A DNA stretch of 27,418 nucleotides from Treponema sp. (GCA_022510885.1 JAFLSP010000003.1:1-27418), one strand, 5' to 3'. Numbered from the stretch's first letter, positions 7,800 to 14,899 are shown. Numbers and translations: made by a program. Notes: a model not told the origin generated them from the sequence alone.

Positions 7800-8573
7800 A
7801 TGCATATTGTCATTTTTACCGGCGGCGAAAGCCCCGCGCCGGTCGATGCCGCGCCGTATTTCGCGTGCCGTGCGCCTGATTTCGTGATTGCGGCAGATTC
7901 TGGTCTGGTTACGCTGGAACGGTATCGGGAGTGTTTTGGCGGCTTTGCGCCCGACTTGATTCTCGGCGACATGGACAGCCTGGGCGACAAGTCGCTGTTG
8001 CGGCAATATCCGGCGGACATCGTGCGGACTTTTATGCAGGACAAAGACGCGACCGATACGGAACTTGCGCTGGAGGAGGCGCACCGCAGGGCGAGCGCGG
8101 ACGACTGGATTACGCTCGTAGGCGCAAGCGGCGGTTCGCGTGCCGACCATTTCCTTGCGGTATTCGATTTGTTCGCTACGGATTTGCGTCCCGACTGCTG
8201 GCTCTGCGGCACGCAGTCGTTTTGGTACGCGGGCGCGGGCAGGTCGTTCTCGGTCGGCTCGCTTGGCTTGCGCGACGTGGTATCTGTGGCGCGCACGACG
8301 GCTTCACGCACGGGCGGTTCGCTGTGCTCGGAAGGACTGCTTTGGGAATATGACCGATTCCGCACGGAGGGAATGCCGAGCGTGAGCAACCGCATTGCAC
8401 CGGCGCACTACGAGCGAGGCAAAGACGTGCGGGTTTCGGTGCAGGAAGGCGATTTCGTGCTGATTCTGCCGCTCTCGGCGCGGGTGCGGGTTCACGAAAG
8501 CCCCGCTGTCAGCAAATCGACGGCGAGCGAGAAAGACATGAGCGCGACGGCAAGCGCGAGCAACAGCCCGTAG
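7800..8573 (+). CDS. Thiamine pyrophosphokinase
   Basis: This 257-residue enzyme transfers pyrophosphate from ATP to thiamine, making thiamine diphosphate. Family motifs occur in order: AADSGL (about 31-36), LILGDMDSL (about 53-61), KDATDTELAL, GASGGSRADH and SNRIAPA near the C-terminus. The start is ATG 7800 with AAGGA 11 nt upstream, a slightly long spacing. The family core ends near LILPLSA; the last 30 or so residues are Ser/Ala-rich, match no domain I know, and are encoded antisense to the last 82 bp of the membrane-protein gene. That tail may be a product of stop-codon loss rather than a functional extension. No other thiamine gene is nearby, which suggests salvage. Confidence 0.9.
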   Translation: MHIVIFTGGESPAPVDAAPYFACRAPDFVIAADSGLVTLERYRECFGGFAPDLILGDMDSLGDKSLLRQYPADIVRTFMQDKDATDTELALEEAHRRASADDWITLVGASGGSRADHFLAVFDLFATDLRPDCWLCGTQSFWYAGAGRSFSVGSLGLRDVVSVARTTASRTGGSLCSEGLLWEYDRFRTEGMPSVSNRIAPAHYERGKDVRVSVQEGDFVLILPLSARVRVHESPAVSKSTASEKDMSATASASNSP

Positions 8574-8875
8574 GGGATGAGACGCAGCAAGAACGTCAGT
8601 CTCCGCCACGCGAGCGTATACCAGACACTCGCGACCATTCCCGCGATGCAGAGAAGTGCGAGCGCGATGGCGGAAATCCCGAGTACATGCTGGATGAGCA
8701 CGATGTTGCTCTCAAGGAAATGCTGCAAGTTGCCCGAAACGTAGAACATGGCGAGCACGAGCGTCTCAAAACTCATAAAGAGCACGGCACGGCGGATGAG
8801 GCGCAGTAGCACAGGCGATTGCGCCTCCAATCTTGCATTGTCGTCGCGTTTCGGGCTATAATGGTCGTGGCACAT
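8492..8875 (-). CDS. Small three-helix membrane protein of unknown function
   Basis: This 127-residue protein has a charged, His-rich N-terminus (MCHDHYSPKRDD) and three probable membrane helices at about 30-48, 57-83 and 94-122. I do not recognise the family. ATG 8875 was chosen because TATACT lies exactly 6 nt upstream on the minus strand, the same arrangement as in four neighbouring genes, and there is no Shine-Dalgarno. Much longer upstream extensions are antisense to the SPFH-like gene and are rejected. Its 3' end overlaps the thiamine pyrophosphokinase gene by 82 bp and its promoter interleaves with that of the divergent SPFH-like gene. Confidence 0.7.
   Translation of the reverse strand: MCHDHYSPKRDDNARLEAQSPVLLRLIRRAVLFMSFETLVLAMFYVSGNLQHFLESNIVLIQHVLGISAIALALLCIAGMVASVWYTLAWRRLTFLLRLIPYGLLLALAVALMSFSLAVDLLTAGLS
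8833..8862 (+). promoter_or_regulatory. Promoter of the SPFH-like/aroH unit
   Basis: TTGCAT (8833-8838), an 18-nt spacer and a perfect TATAAT (8857-8862) predict a start near 8869 and a leader of about 34 nt. The whole promoter lies inside the 5' end of the opposite-strand membrane-protein gene. Confidence 0.7.
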
Positions 8876-8881
8876 ATCATT

Positions 8882-8910
8882 AGTATACACGAAAGGCAGG
8901 GTATGAGAAA
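8882..8910 (-). promoter_or_regulatory. Promoter of the small membrane protein gene, predicted leaderless
   Basis: On the minus strand TATACT (8887-8882) ends 6 nt before ATG 8875. The -35 position 17 nt further up holds only TTTCTC. The element lies across the leader and first codons of the divergent SPFH-like gene. Confidence 0.55.
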
Positions 8911-9745
8911 GGGAGCGAAACATTTTTTCGGCACGGTGGCGGTGCTCGCGCTTGCGGGCGGTGCCGCTTTTTTCTTCGGCTGGGTGCAGTTCAGGATAAA
9001 GACCGACGAGTGCGGCGTACTCGTCTCCAAAACGAGCGGCGTGTATCCCTCCGTGATTGAAAAGGGCACGTTCTGCTGGCGCTGGGAGCCGCTTTTGCCC
9101 ACGAACGCCACGCTGCTGACGTTCCAGCTCAAGCCGCGCTCGTACCATACCTCCGTGCGTGGCGCGCTGCCGTCCGCGGAGGTCTATTCCGCGCAGGTAA
9201 AAAGCGCGCCCGATTTTGCGTATGCATGCGACATCGACGTTTCGCTTCGGATGACGAAAGAGGCGCTGCTCGCAAAAGTGGGCGACTCGGAAATCACGGC
9301 GGACGCGGAGCTGGAGGCTTACTTGAGCCGGACCGCCGACCGCGTTGCCGAGCTTGTCGCCGCCTACCTCATCGCGGAAAGCGCGGCAGACCCGACGGGC
9401 ATCGCCACTTCGCGCAGCACCGAGCATATCCTTGCGGGAATCGGCACGGACGACGCGCTGGACGGCATTGAGGTCGTCTCGCTGTTCGTGCGGGATGCGA
9501 AGATTCCCGACGCGGAGCTGTACGAGCGCGCCAAGCGGACGTACATGACGTTTCAGGACTATGTGGATGAGGCGCTGATAGCGTCGGCACAGCATCAGGC
9601 GGACACGATTCTGTCCGACAACCGTGCCGTAAGCCGCCTTACGCAAATCGGCGAGACGCTGAAGAAATACCCGGAGCTGTCAGAAATCCTGAAAAACGGC
9701 GATTCCGCCGATTTCATCAAGTCGCTGAACGAGAAGGTGCAGTAG
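8903..9745 (+). CDS. Membrane-anchored SPFH/band 7-like protein
   Basis: This 280-residue protein has a basic N-terminus and one hydrophobic segment (about 7-26), so it is probably anchored with the rest outside the cytoplasm. The following region (about 30-215) reads like a compact SPFH domain: RIKTDECGVLVSKTSGV, then a CWRWEPLLPTNATL strand, and later helices with FVRDAKIPDAELYERAK. The C-terminal part (about 225-280) is helical and charged. SPFH proteins form membrane oligomers and often scaffold proteases, but no protease partner is visible here. AAAGG (8892-8896) lies 6 nt before ATG 8903. It is followed 8 nt later by aroH in the same unit; a functional tie is not evident. The SPFH call is by pattern, without a profile search. 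Confidence 0.7.
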   Translation: MRKGAKHFFGTVAVLALAGGAAFFFGWVQFRIKTDECGVLVSKTSGVYPSVIEKGTFCWRWEPLLPTNATLLTFQLKPRSYHTSVRGALPSAEVYSAQVKSAPDFAYACDIDVSLRMTKEALLAKVGDSEITADAELEAYLSRTADRVAELVAAYLIAESAADPTGIATSRSTEHILAGIGTDDALDGIEVVSLFVRDAKIPDAELYERAKRTYMTFQDYVDEALIASAQHQADTILSDNRAVSRLTQIGETLKKYPELSEILKNGDSADFIKSLNEKVQ

Positions 9746-9753
9746 GAGCGGAT

Positions 9754-10131
9754 ATGGCAAAGAGACTGTACGGCTTGCGCGGCGCGACGGGCGCGGCGAA
9801 CACGAAGGAATCGGTGCAGGCCGGCGTGACGGAGATGTGCCGCCGCCTGTTCGCGGAGAATGGTCTCGCGGCGCAGGACATCGTGTCTGTCCACTTCACG
9901 CTGACCAACGATTTGACCGCGCTCAATCCCGCGTTCGCGCTCCGCTGCGGTGACGTCGGCATTGACGTGAGTTCGTGCGCCCTGTTCACGTCGCAGGAGG
10001 CTGCTGTCGAGGGCGCGCCTTCCGGCATGGTGCGCGTGCTCGTCCATGCCTACCTTGAGGACGGGGTGTCGCCGCGTCACGTTTACGTCAACGGAGCGGA
10101 AAAACTCCGACCCGATTTCGTGCGGAAATGA
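9754..10131 (+). CDS. aroH: Chorismate mutase, AroH type
   Basis: This 125-residue protein matches the monofunctional AroH fold that converts chorismate to prephenate in Phe/Tyr synthesis. The active-site set known from the Bacillus enzyme can be read: R9 in YGLRGAT, E82 in SQEAAVEG, R94 in GMVRVLV and Y111 in RHVYVNGAEKLRPDF. AGGAG (9744-9748) gives a 5-nt spacing to ATG 9754, and the site overlaps the stop of the SPFH-like gene, so the pair is co-transcribed. No other aromatic-pathway gene is in the window. It ends about 20 nt before the tRNA promoter. Confidence 0.9.
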   Translation: MAKRLYGLRGATGAANTKESVQAGVTEMCRRLFAENGLAAQDIVSVHFTLTNDLTALNPAFALRCGDVGIDVSSCALFTSQEAAVEGAPSGMVRVLVHAYLEDGVSPRHVYVNGAEKLRPDFVRK

Positions 10132-10151
10132 CGGAAATCCGTGCACGTCGC

Positions 10152-10181
10152 TTGACAGCCATCGCGGATTTCTGCTATGAT
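10152..10181 (+). promoter_or_regulatory. tRNA operon promoter
   Basis: Perfect TTGACA (10152-10157), an 18-nt spacer and TATGAT (10176-10181), the latter preceded by TGC as an extended -10. The predicted start is near 10188, about 19 nt before tRNA-Thr. It is one of the strongest promoters in the window, as expected for stable RNA. Confidence 0.8.
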
Positions 10182-10206
10182 AGTACTCGTTCCGTGAGGA
10201 GCATCT

Positions 10207-10279
10207 GCTGCTTTAGCTCAGTTGGTAGAGCACGTGATTTGTAATCTCGGGGTCGTGGGTCCAAGTCCTACAAGCAGCT
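10207..10279 (+). tRNA. tRNA-Thr(UGU), with two non-canonical positions
   Basis: A 73-nt cloverleaf: acceptor GCTGCTT/AAGCAGC with discriminator T, D-arm GCTC/GAGC, anticodon loop TTTGTAA with TGT at 10240-10242, a 5-nt variable loop and T-arm GTGGG/CCTAC. CCA is not encoded. Two bases are odd: a T-T mismatch at stem position 29:41 (10235 and 10247), and C at 10261 where T55 (pseudouridine 55) is almost universal, so the T loop reads TCCAAGT. The gene follows a strong promoter and precedes tRNA-Tyr by 8 nt. The call is firm; full function is less certain. Confidence 0.88.
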
Positions 10280-10287
10280 AAGAGAAC

Positions 10288-10369
10288 GGGGAGTTTCCCG
10301 AGTGGTCAAAGGGGACAGACTGTAAATCTGCTGGCTCCGCCTTCGTAGGTTCGAATCCTACACTCCCCA
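10288..10369 (+). tRNA. tRNA-Tyr(GUA)
   Basis: An 82-nt class II tRNA: acceptor GGGGAGT/ACTCCCC, discriminator A, anticodon loop CTGTAAA with GTA at 10322-10324, a long variable arm (GGCTCCGCC) and a canonical T-arm GTAGG-TTCGAAT-CCTAC. CCA is not encoded. The top pair of the anticodon stem (27:43) is A-C. The discriminator base is also the first base of the terminator stem that follows. Confidence 0.95.
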
Positions 10370-10402
10370 AAGGGGCTTGAGTTTTTGCTTGAGCCCCTTT
10401 TT
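10369..10402 (+). terminator. Intrinsic terminator of the tRNA operon
   Basis: AAAGGGGCT (10369-10377) pairs with AGCCCCTTT (10392-10400); the stem is extended inward by TTGA/G wobble and A-T pairs around a T-rich loop, and a five-T run (10398-10402) follows. It starts directly on the last base of tRNA-Tyr. Confidence 0.85.
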
Positions 10403-10420
10403 CATGCGCGGAGGGACACG

Positions 10421-10870
10421 GTGTATTACGACAACGGACTGCATTTCTCATGCCGGCGGTGCTCGACCTGCTGTCGTATCGACCCCGGTTTTGTCTACCT
10501 CTCTCGTGCTGATTTGACAAATCTCTGCCAGAAGTTTAGAATGAGCGTGAGGGAGTTCGTCGGCGTGTACTGCCGGTGGGCGCAGTATGATGACGGCGAG
10601 TTGGTGCTCAGCCTCAAAGAAAAGACGAACTGCGACTGCATCCTGTGGGACGGCGGTTGTTCGGCATACGGTGCGCGACCAGTCCAGTGTTCCACGTTTC
10701 CGTTCTGGTCGTGGATTTTGAAGGACAGGGGACAGTGGGAGGCCTGCGCTGAGTCGTGTCCGGGAATGGGCACGGGCAGATTGTGGACGAAGGACGAGAT
10801 TGAGCGGGAACGAAAAAAGTATGAGCAGAATCTGCCACTGCGCAAGACCGACCTCGACGGGGAGTTATAG
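10421..10870 (+). CDS. YkgJ-type cysteine-cluster protein
   Basis: This 149-residue protein has the cysteine pattern of the YkgJ/UPF0153 family, predicted to bind zinc or an Fe-S cluster: FSCRRCSTCC (C11, C14, C17, C18), then CDC (C71, C73), C80, PVQCSTFPFW (C90) and two late cysteines (C109, C113). The biological role of the family is not established. The start is GTG 10421 with GGAGG (10410-10414) 6 nt upstream; the frame is open a little further upstream into the tRNA terminator. The gene follows that terminator without a promoter of its own that I can see, so it may depend on read-through. A strong internal promoter lies at 10514-10542. The next gene begins 3 nt after the stop. Confidence 0.85.
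   Translation: MYYDNGLHFSCRRCSTCCRIDPGFVYLSRADLTNLCQKFRMSVREFVGVYCRWAQYDDGELVLSLKEKTNCDCILWDGGCSAYGARPVQCSTFPFWSWILKDRGQWEACAESCPGMGTGRLWTKDEIERERKKYEQNLPLRKTDLDGEL
10514..10542 (+). promoter_or_regulatory. Near-consensus promoter inside the YkgJ-type gene
   Basis: TTGACA (10514-10519), a 17-nt spacer and TAGAAT (10537-10542) match the sigma-70 consensus at 11 of 12 positions with ideal spacing. The predicted start near 10549 is about 325 nt upstream of the metallo-beta-lactamase-fold gene, so it could drive that gene, mltG, dnaG and rpoD. Confidence 0.6.
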
Positions 10871-10873
10871 GCC

Positions 10874-11812
10874 GTGAACGTGCATTTTTGGGGCGTCAGA
10901 GGGTCGCTTCCCGCTCCGCTGACACCGCAGCAGGTGCAGGCAAAAATCTCGGCGGCGATTCAGCGCATCCAGCCCAAGGATATTGCCACGGAAAGCGCGC
11001 GCGCGCAGTTCACCGCGTCGCTTCCTGACTGGCTGTACGGGACGACTGGCGGCAATACGCCCTGCGTGGAAGTCACGTCAGAGGGCAGGACGAAACTCGT
11101 GTTTGACGCGGGGACAGGGCTTCGCGTTATGGGGCGGCTCGGCGAGCGTCCTTGCGACCTGCATTACCATATTTTCCTGTCGCACTTCCACTGGGACCAC
11201 ATCCAGGGACTGCCGTTTTTTGAACCGGCGTACAATCCGCAGGCGCAGCTGGACATTTACTCGCCGTTCGACCATATCAAAGAGCGACTTGAGGAGCAGA
11301 TGCGCGAGCCGTACTATCCGGTGCGCATGGACGCACTCACTAAAAACATTCGCTTCCATGTGATGGAGCCGGCGAATCCATACATGGTGGGCGACGTGAC
11401 AGTCAGCGCGATGCGGATGAGTCATCCGGGCGGCTCATTCGCGTTTGCGGTGGAGGGGCAGGGGCGCAAGGTCATCTACGCTTCTGACGTGGAGTTGCGT
11501 CCGTCTGATTTCGAGCGCACTGCCGAGCATGAGGCGTTTTTTGGCGGCGCTGACGTGCTGATTCACGACGCGCAGTACACGGTGGAGGAGGCATACACGA
11601 AGCAGGGGTGGGGGCATTCCGCGTTCTGCTATGTGATAGATTTTGCAGTGGCGTGGAACATCAAGCGACTGTACCTGTTTCATCACGACCCGACCTATGA
11701 TGACCGCAAGATAAACGAAATCCTCCAGTCGGCACGCTGGTACGCTAGCTATATCGCGCAGGATGCGGTGCAGGTGTACCTCGCGGTGGAAGGGCAGGAT
11801 GTTAGGCTATGA
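10874..11812 (+). CDS. Metallo-beta-lactamase-fold hydrolase
   Basis: This 312-residue protein begins MNVHFWGVRGS and has TTGGNTPCVEV, FDAGTGLR and the metal-binding LSHFHWDHIQGLPFF (H104, H106, D108, H109). MSHPGGSFAF and IHDAQYT give later ligands. The pattern resembles the stand-alone MBL-fold group often annotated as phosphodiesterase-like or nuclease-like; the substrate is unknown. The start is GTG 10874, three nt after the previous stop, with GGGGAG about 8 nt upstream. Its stop overlaps the next ATG (ATGA at 11809-11812), pointing to translational coupling. Confidence 0.88.
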   Translation: MNVHFWGVRGSLPAPLTPQQVQAKISAAIQRIQPKDIATESARAQFTASLPDWLYGTTGGNTPCVEVTSEGRTKLVFDAGTGLRVMGRLGERPCDLHYHIFLSHFHWDHIQGLPFFEPAYNPQAQLDIYSPFDHIKERLEEQMREPYYPVRMDALTKNIRFHVMEPANPYMVGDVTVSAMRMSHPGGSFAFAVEGQGRKVIYASDVELRPSDFERTAEHEAFFGGADVLIHDAQYTVEEAYTKQGWGHSAFCYVIDFAVAWNIKRLYLFHHDPTYDDRKINEILQSARWYASYIAQDAVQVYLAVEGQDVRL

Positions 11813-12015
11813 CCGTCGTTCCGCTGCCGTTTGACTCGATAGAGGACTTGCACCTCGACTATCACTTCTCTCACCGCGAGATACGTGTCCTTGCCCGGTA
11901 TTTCCGCAACCATCAGGCTGACTTACCCGAGGGGCTTGAGGACTTCGCCCGGGCGGTGGAAGCGGCGGTGTACAACGCGATGTCCATAGATGAGGCGGAG
12001 GAGTTTTATTCATGA
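11809..12015 (+). CDS. Small conserved-looking protein of unknown function (68 aa)
   Basis: The 68-residue product is acidic and mostly helical, with FDSIEDLHLDYHFSHREI near the start and ARAVEAAVYNAMSIDEAEEF at the end. I do not recognise a family. Translation is coupled on both sides: its ATG overlaps the stop of the MBL gene and its stop overlaps the mltG ATG, each as ATGA. That arrangement and its codon use support a real gene. A cytoplasmic role linked to the operon is only an inference. Confidence 0.75.
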   Translation: MTVVPLPFDSIEDLHLDYHFSHREIRVLARYFRNHQADLPEGLEDFARAVEAAVYNAMSIDEAEEFYS

Positions 12016-13112
12016 AGATGTCGAATCGCCCGATGCGGCGGTCGCTTGCCATATTGCTCGGCCTGTGCGCCGCTATGCTTGTGCTTGTCGCCGCAGGATT
12101 CGCCGCGCTTCAGTTCACGTTTTCATCTGTCTCCGGCAAGGAAAACGCCGTGTCCGTGCGCGTGGAGGTTCCTTCAGGAACGGGGGTGCGCACACTTGCA
12201 AGAATGTTGGTTCGGGAAAAACTTGTCCGCTCGGAAAAGGCATTTTACCTTGCGGCGCGCTGTCCGTTTCTGGCGGGACGTTCGGGCGCGTTCGTGCTCA
12301 AGCCGGGGGTGTACGACGTGTCGAGCGCGCAGAACATCGCGCAGTTGCTTGACATGTTCGGGAGCGGCGAGGGGGCGTACATTGCCGCGGTTATTCCTGA
12401 AGGCTTGACGCTCGGGCAGATTGCGGCAGAATTGGATTCGCTTGGCGTGTGTGCGATTGACGATTTCAGGGCGGCGGCGGCGGATAAGGCCCTTTTGCAA
12501 GCGTGCGGCATTCCTGCGTCCGCGCGTGACTTTGAGGGCTATCTTTTCCCGGACACCTATTTCTTCACGCCGCAGATGACAGGCAAGGAGGTCGTGCGTG
12601 TCATGGCGGACACGTTCTTCCGACGGTTTCAAGAAGTCGATGTTGCGGATGATTACAAAGTGGACGGCGTGCTTTCCCCCGAGCGACTGCACGACATCGT
12701 GACGCTCGCCTCTATCGTGGAGCGCGAGTACCGCGCGGAGCGCGAGGCACCGCTGATTGCGAGCGTATTTGCCAATCGCCTTGAGACGGGCACGGGGCTG
12801 TACTCGTGCGCCACGGTCGCCTACGTCATCACCGAGATTCTGGGCAGACCGCACCCCGACATCATCACCTACGACGACCTGAAAATCGACAGCCCGTACA
12901 ACACGTACAGATGGCGGGGACTTCCCCCTGGGCCGATTTCAAATCCGGGCATGGTCGCGCTGCGCGCGGCGGCGAATCCGCCTCATACGGATTATTTCTA
13001 TTTCACGCTCACCGATGCCGACGCAGGAACGCACACGTTCACCGAGACGCTCAGCTCGCATGTGCAGGCGACCGCACAGTTCAAGACGAAAAAAACGGCG
13101 GCCGCGAAGTAG
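12012..13112 (+). CDS. mltG: Endolytic murein transglycosylase MltG
   Basis: This 366-residue membrane enzyme cleaves nascent glycan strands and is thought to end their polymerisation. A basic N-terminus and one helix (about 11-33) anchor it; a LysM-like region follows (VPSGTGVRTLARML). The YceG domain has PEGLTLGQIA, FEGYLFPDTYFF, ASIVEREYR with the likely catalytic glutamate E237, and LPPGPISNPG. GGAGGAG (11997-12003) sits 8 nt before ATG 12012, favouring that start over later in-frame ATGs. The stop TAG directly abuts the dnaG ATG. Placement upstream of dnaG-rpoD ties cell-wall synthesis to replication and transcription genes. Confidence 0.94.
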   Translation: MKMSNRPMRRSLAILLGLCAAMLVLVAAGFAALQFTFSSVSGKENAVSVRVEVPSGTGVRTLARMLVREKLVRSEKAFYLAARCPFLAGRSGAFVLKPGVYDVSSAQNIAQLLDMFGSGEGAYIAAVIPEGLTLGQIAAELDSLGVCAIDDFRAAAADKALLQACGIPASARDFEGYLFPDTYFFTPQMTGKEVVRVMADTFFRRFQEVDVADDYKVDGVLSPERLHDIVTLASIVEREYRAEREAPLIASVFANRLETGTGLYSCATVAYVITEILGRPHPDIITYDDLKIDSPYNTYRWRGLPPGPISNPGMVALRAAANPPHTDYFYFTLTDADAGTHTFTETLSSHVQATAQFKTKKTAAAK

Positions 13113-14894
13113 ATGGCGGGCTTCATCCAAAAAGAGACGACCGATGCCGTCGTGCGCGCTGCGGACATCGTGGCGATTGCGGGCGAGTACGTGCGGCTTA
13201 CCCGGCGCGGCTCGTCCTGGTGGGGCTGCTGCCCGTTTCACAACGAGAAGACGCCTTCGTTCTGCGTCACGCCCGATAAAAATATGTTCTACTGCTTCGG
13301 CTGCCACAAGGGCGGCGATGTGTTCACCTTCGTAATGGAGATGGAAAAGCTGACGTATCCCGAGGCAGTTGTTTCCCTTGCGCGGAAATACGGCATCGAA
13401 GTTACGTATGAACAGGGCTATCATCCTGAAAACGCGCGGCAAGACACGGAAAAGACAGAGCTGGTCAGCCTGTATGACCGTGTGGCAAGCCTGTTCCATT
13501 ACTTGCTCACGCAGACCGAGGGCGGCAAATTCGCGCTTGAGTACGCCCTCTCGCGTGGGCTGACCATGCAGACGATTGAGAAATTTAAACTAGGCTACGC
13601 GCCTGCCGACCGCCGTTGGCTCAAATCTTTCCTGCGCAAAAAGCATTTCAGCGACGAATTCTTGGCGAAATCCGGGCTGTTCAGCCGCAATTATCCTGAC
13701 GTGGCGTTCTTCTCCGACCGATTGATGTTTCCCATTTTCGACCGACGCGGGCAGTGCGTGGCGATGGGCGGCCGTCTCCTGCGCGGCGAGGGACCGAAAT
13801 ACCTCAACAGCGGCGACCTCATCCACTATCAAAAGGGCGAGACGCTCTATGCGTTCAGTCTCGCGCGGCAAGCAATCCGACAAGAAAAGAAGGTGATTTT
13901 CTGCGAAGGCTACATGGACTGCATCGCCTACCACCAGTGCGGTATTGCGTATGCCGTCGCACCGCTCGGAACCGCGCTGACTGAGGCGCAGGTACGGTTG
14001 GTGCAGGGGTTCACGGACACGGTGCTCCTTTCATTCGACAGTGACGCGGCGGGGCAGGCGGCCACGTGGAAGGCGGTCTTGCTGTGCCGTCGCCTCTCAC
14101 TCACGGTCAGGGTTATCCGGCTTCGTGGCGGCAAGGATCCTGCGGAAATTATGCTGAATTTCGGTGCAGAAACCTTGACGAATGACGTTGAAAACGCTAT
14201 ACTAGATAGCGATTATCTTTTTGATTCGCTGTCGCATACCTATCCGGTCGATACGCCGGAGGGAAAGACAAAGGCTTGCCTTGCATTCTTCCCGTACATT
14301 GATGCGCTCCAGACCGAAATACAGAAAGAATCGAGCTTGAATCAGTTGGGGCAGCGGCTTGGGCTTTCCCCGGAGGCGGTGCGCAGGGATTTCCAGAATC
14401 GCGACCGGGCGCGGGAGCGCGTGGAACGACGACAGGATGCGGGCAAATCGAACGGACAGGACATCGCATTGAACGCCGAACTGCGGACAATCCTTGCCGT
14501 CGTATCAGACGCGGCCTGCTTCGCGCGGGTGCGCCGCGAACTTGCTGAAAGTGATTTCACGGATGAGCGGGCAAAGGAATTGTTCATCGTTCTGGAGGAG
14601 TGTTATCGTGAGGATGATTTGTCGTTCGGCACGATACTGAGTCGTTGTGCGGATGACGGTGTGCGGCAGATGATAAGCCGTGCGGTCGCGTCCGGCGAAT
14701 TCGCGGAAAATACCGAGAAAATGGTAGCCGATGGCATCGCGCTAATAAAACGGAATGGCCTTGAGCGGCGACGCGATGCGCTGATGAGCCGTATCCGTAT
14801 GCTCGTTCCCGCAACGCCGGAAGACCGGGCAGCGCTTAACGAACTTCTCGCACAGAAAATGGACATCGACAGCAGACTGAACGGAAAGGACTGA
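13113..14894 (+). CDS. dnaG: DNA primase
   Basis: This 593-residue primase makes RNA primers at the replication fork. The N-terminal CHC2-type zinc finger is visible as [11 protein letters not shown] and CFGCHKGGD (C40, H43, C61, C64). The Toprim core has FCEGYMD (E265) and [10 protein letters not shown] (D309, D311). The C-terminal third would hold the helicase-binding domain. ATG 13113 follows the mltG stop with no gap and only a weak Shine-Dalgarno, so it probably relies on coupling. Inside the gene, TTGACG-17-TATACT at 14175-14203 could be a promoter for rpoD. rpoD begins 5 nt after the stop, the common dnaG-rpoD pair. Confidence 0.97.
   Translation: MAGFIQKETTDAVVRAADIVAIAGEYVRLTRRGSSWWGCCPFHNEKTPSFCVTPDKNMFYCFGCHKGGDVFTFVMEMEKLTYPEAVVSLARKYGIEVTYEQGYHPENARQDTEKTELVSLYDRVASLFHYLLTQTEGGKFALEYALSRGLTMQTIEKFKLGYAPADRRWLKSFLRKKHFSDEFLAKSGLFSRNYPDVAFFSDRLMFPIFDRRGQCVAMGGRLLRGEGPKYLNSGDLIHYQKGETLYAFSLARQAIRQEKKVIFCEGYMDCIAYHQCGIAYAVAPLGTALTEAQVRLVQGFTDTVLLSFDSDAAGQAATWKAVLLCRRLSLTVRVIRLRGGKDPAEIMLNFGAETLTNDVENAILDSDYLFDSLSHTYPVDTPEGKTKACLAFFPYIDALQTEIQKESSLNQLGQRLGLSPEAVRRDFQNRDRARERVERRQDAGKSNGQDIALNAELRTILAVVSDAACFARVRRELAESDFTDERAKELFIVLEECYREDDLSFGTILSRCADDGVRQMISRAVASGEFAENTEKMVADGIALIKRNGLERRRDALMSRIRMLVPATPEDRAALNELLAQKMDIDSRLNGKD
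14175..14203 (+). promoter_or_regulatory. Near-consensus promoter inside dnaG, facing rpoD
   Basis: TTGACG (14175-14180), a 17-nt spacer and TATACT (14198-14203) match the consensus at 10 of 12 positions. The predicted start near 14210 is about 690 nt upstream of the rpoD ATG. E. coli also has rpoD promoters within dnaG, so the position makes sense. Confidence 0.55.
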
Positions 14895-14899
14895 AAGGT

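Noticed and set aside
7766..8395. Upstream extension of cca through the thiamine pyrophosphokinase gene
   Set aside because: The extension is antisense to a secure gene and lies before the family's normal N-terminus; ATG 7765 fits the -10 spacing.
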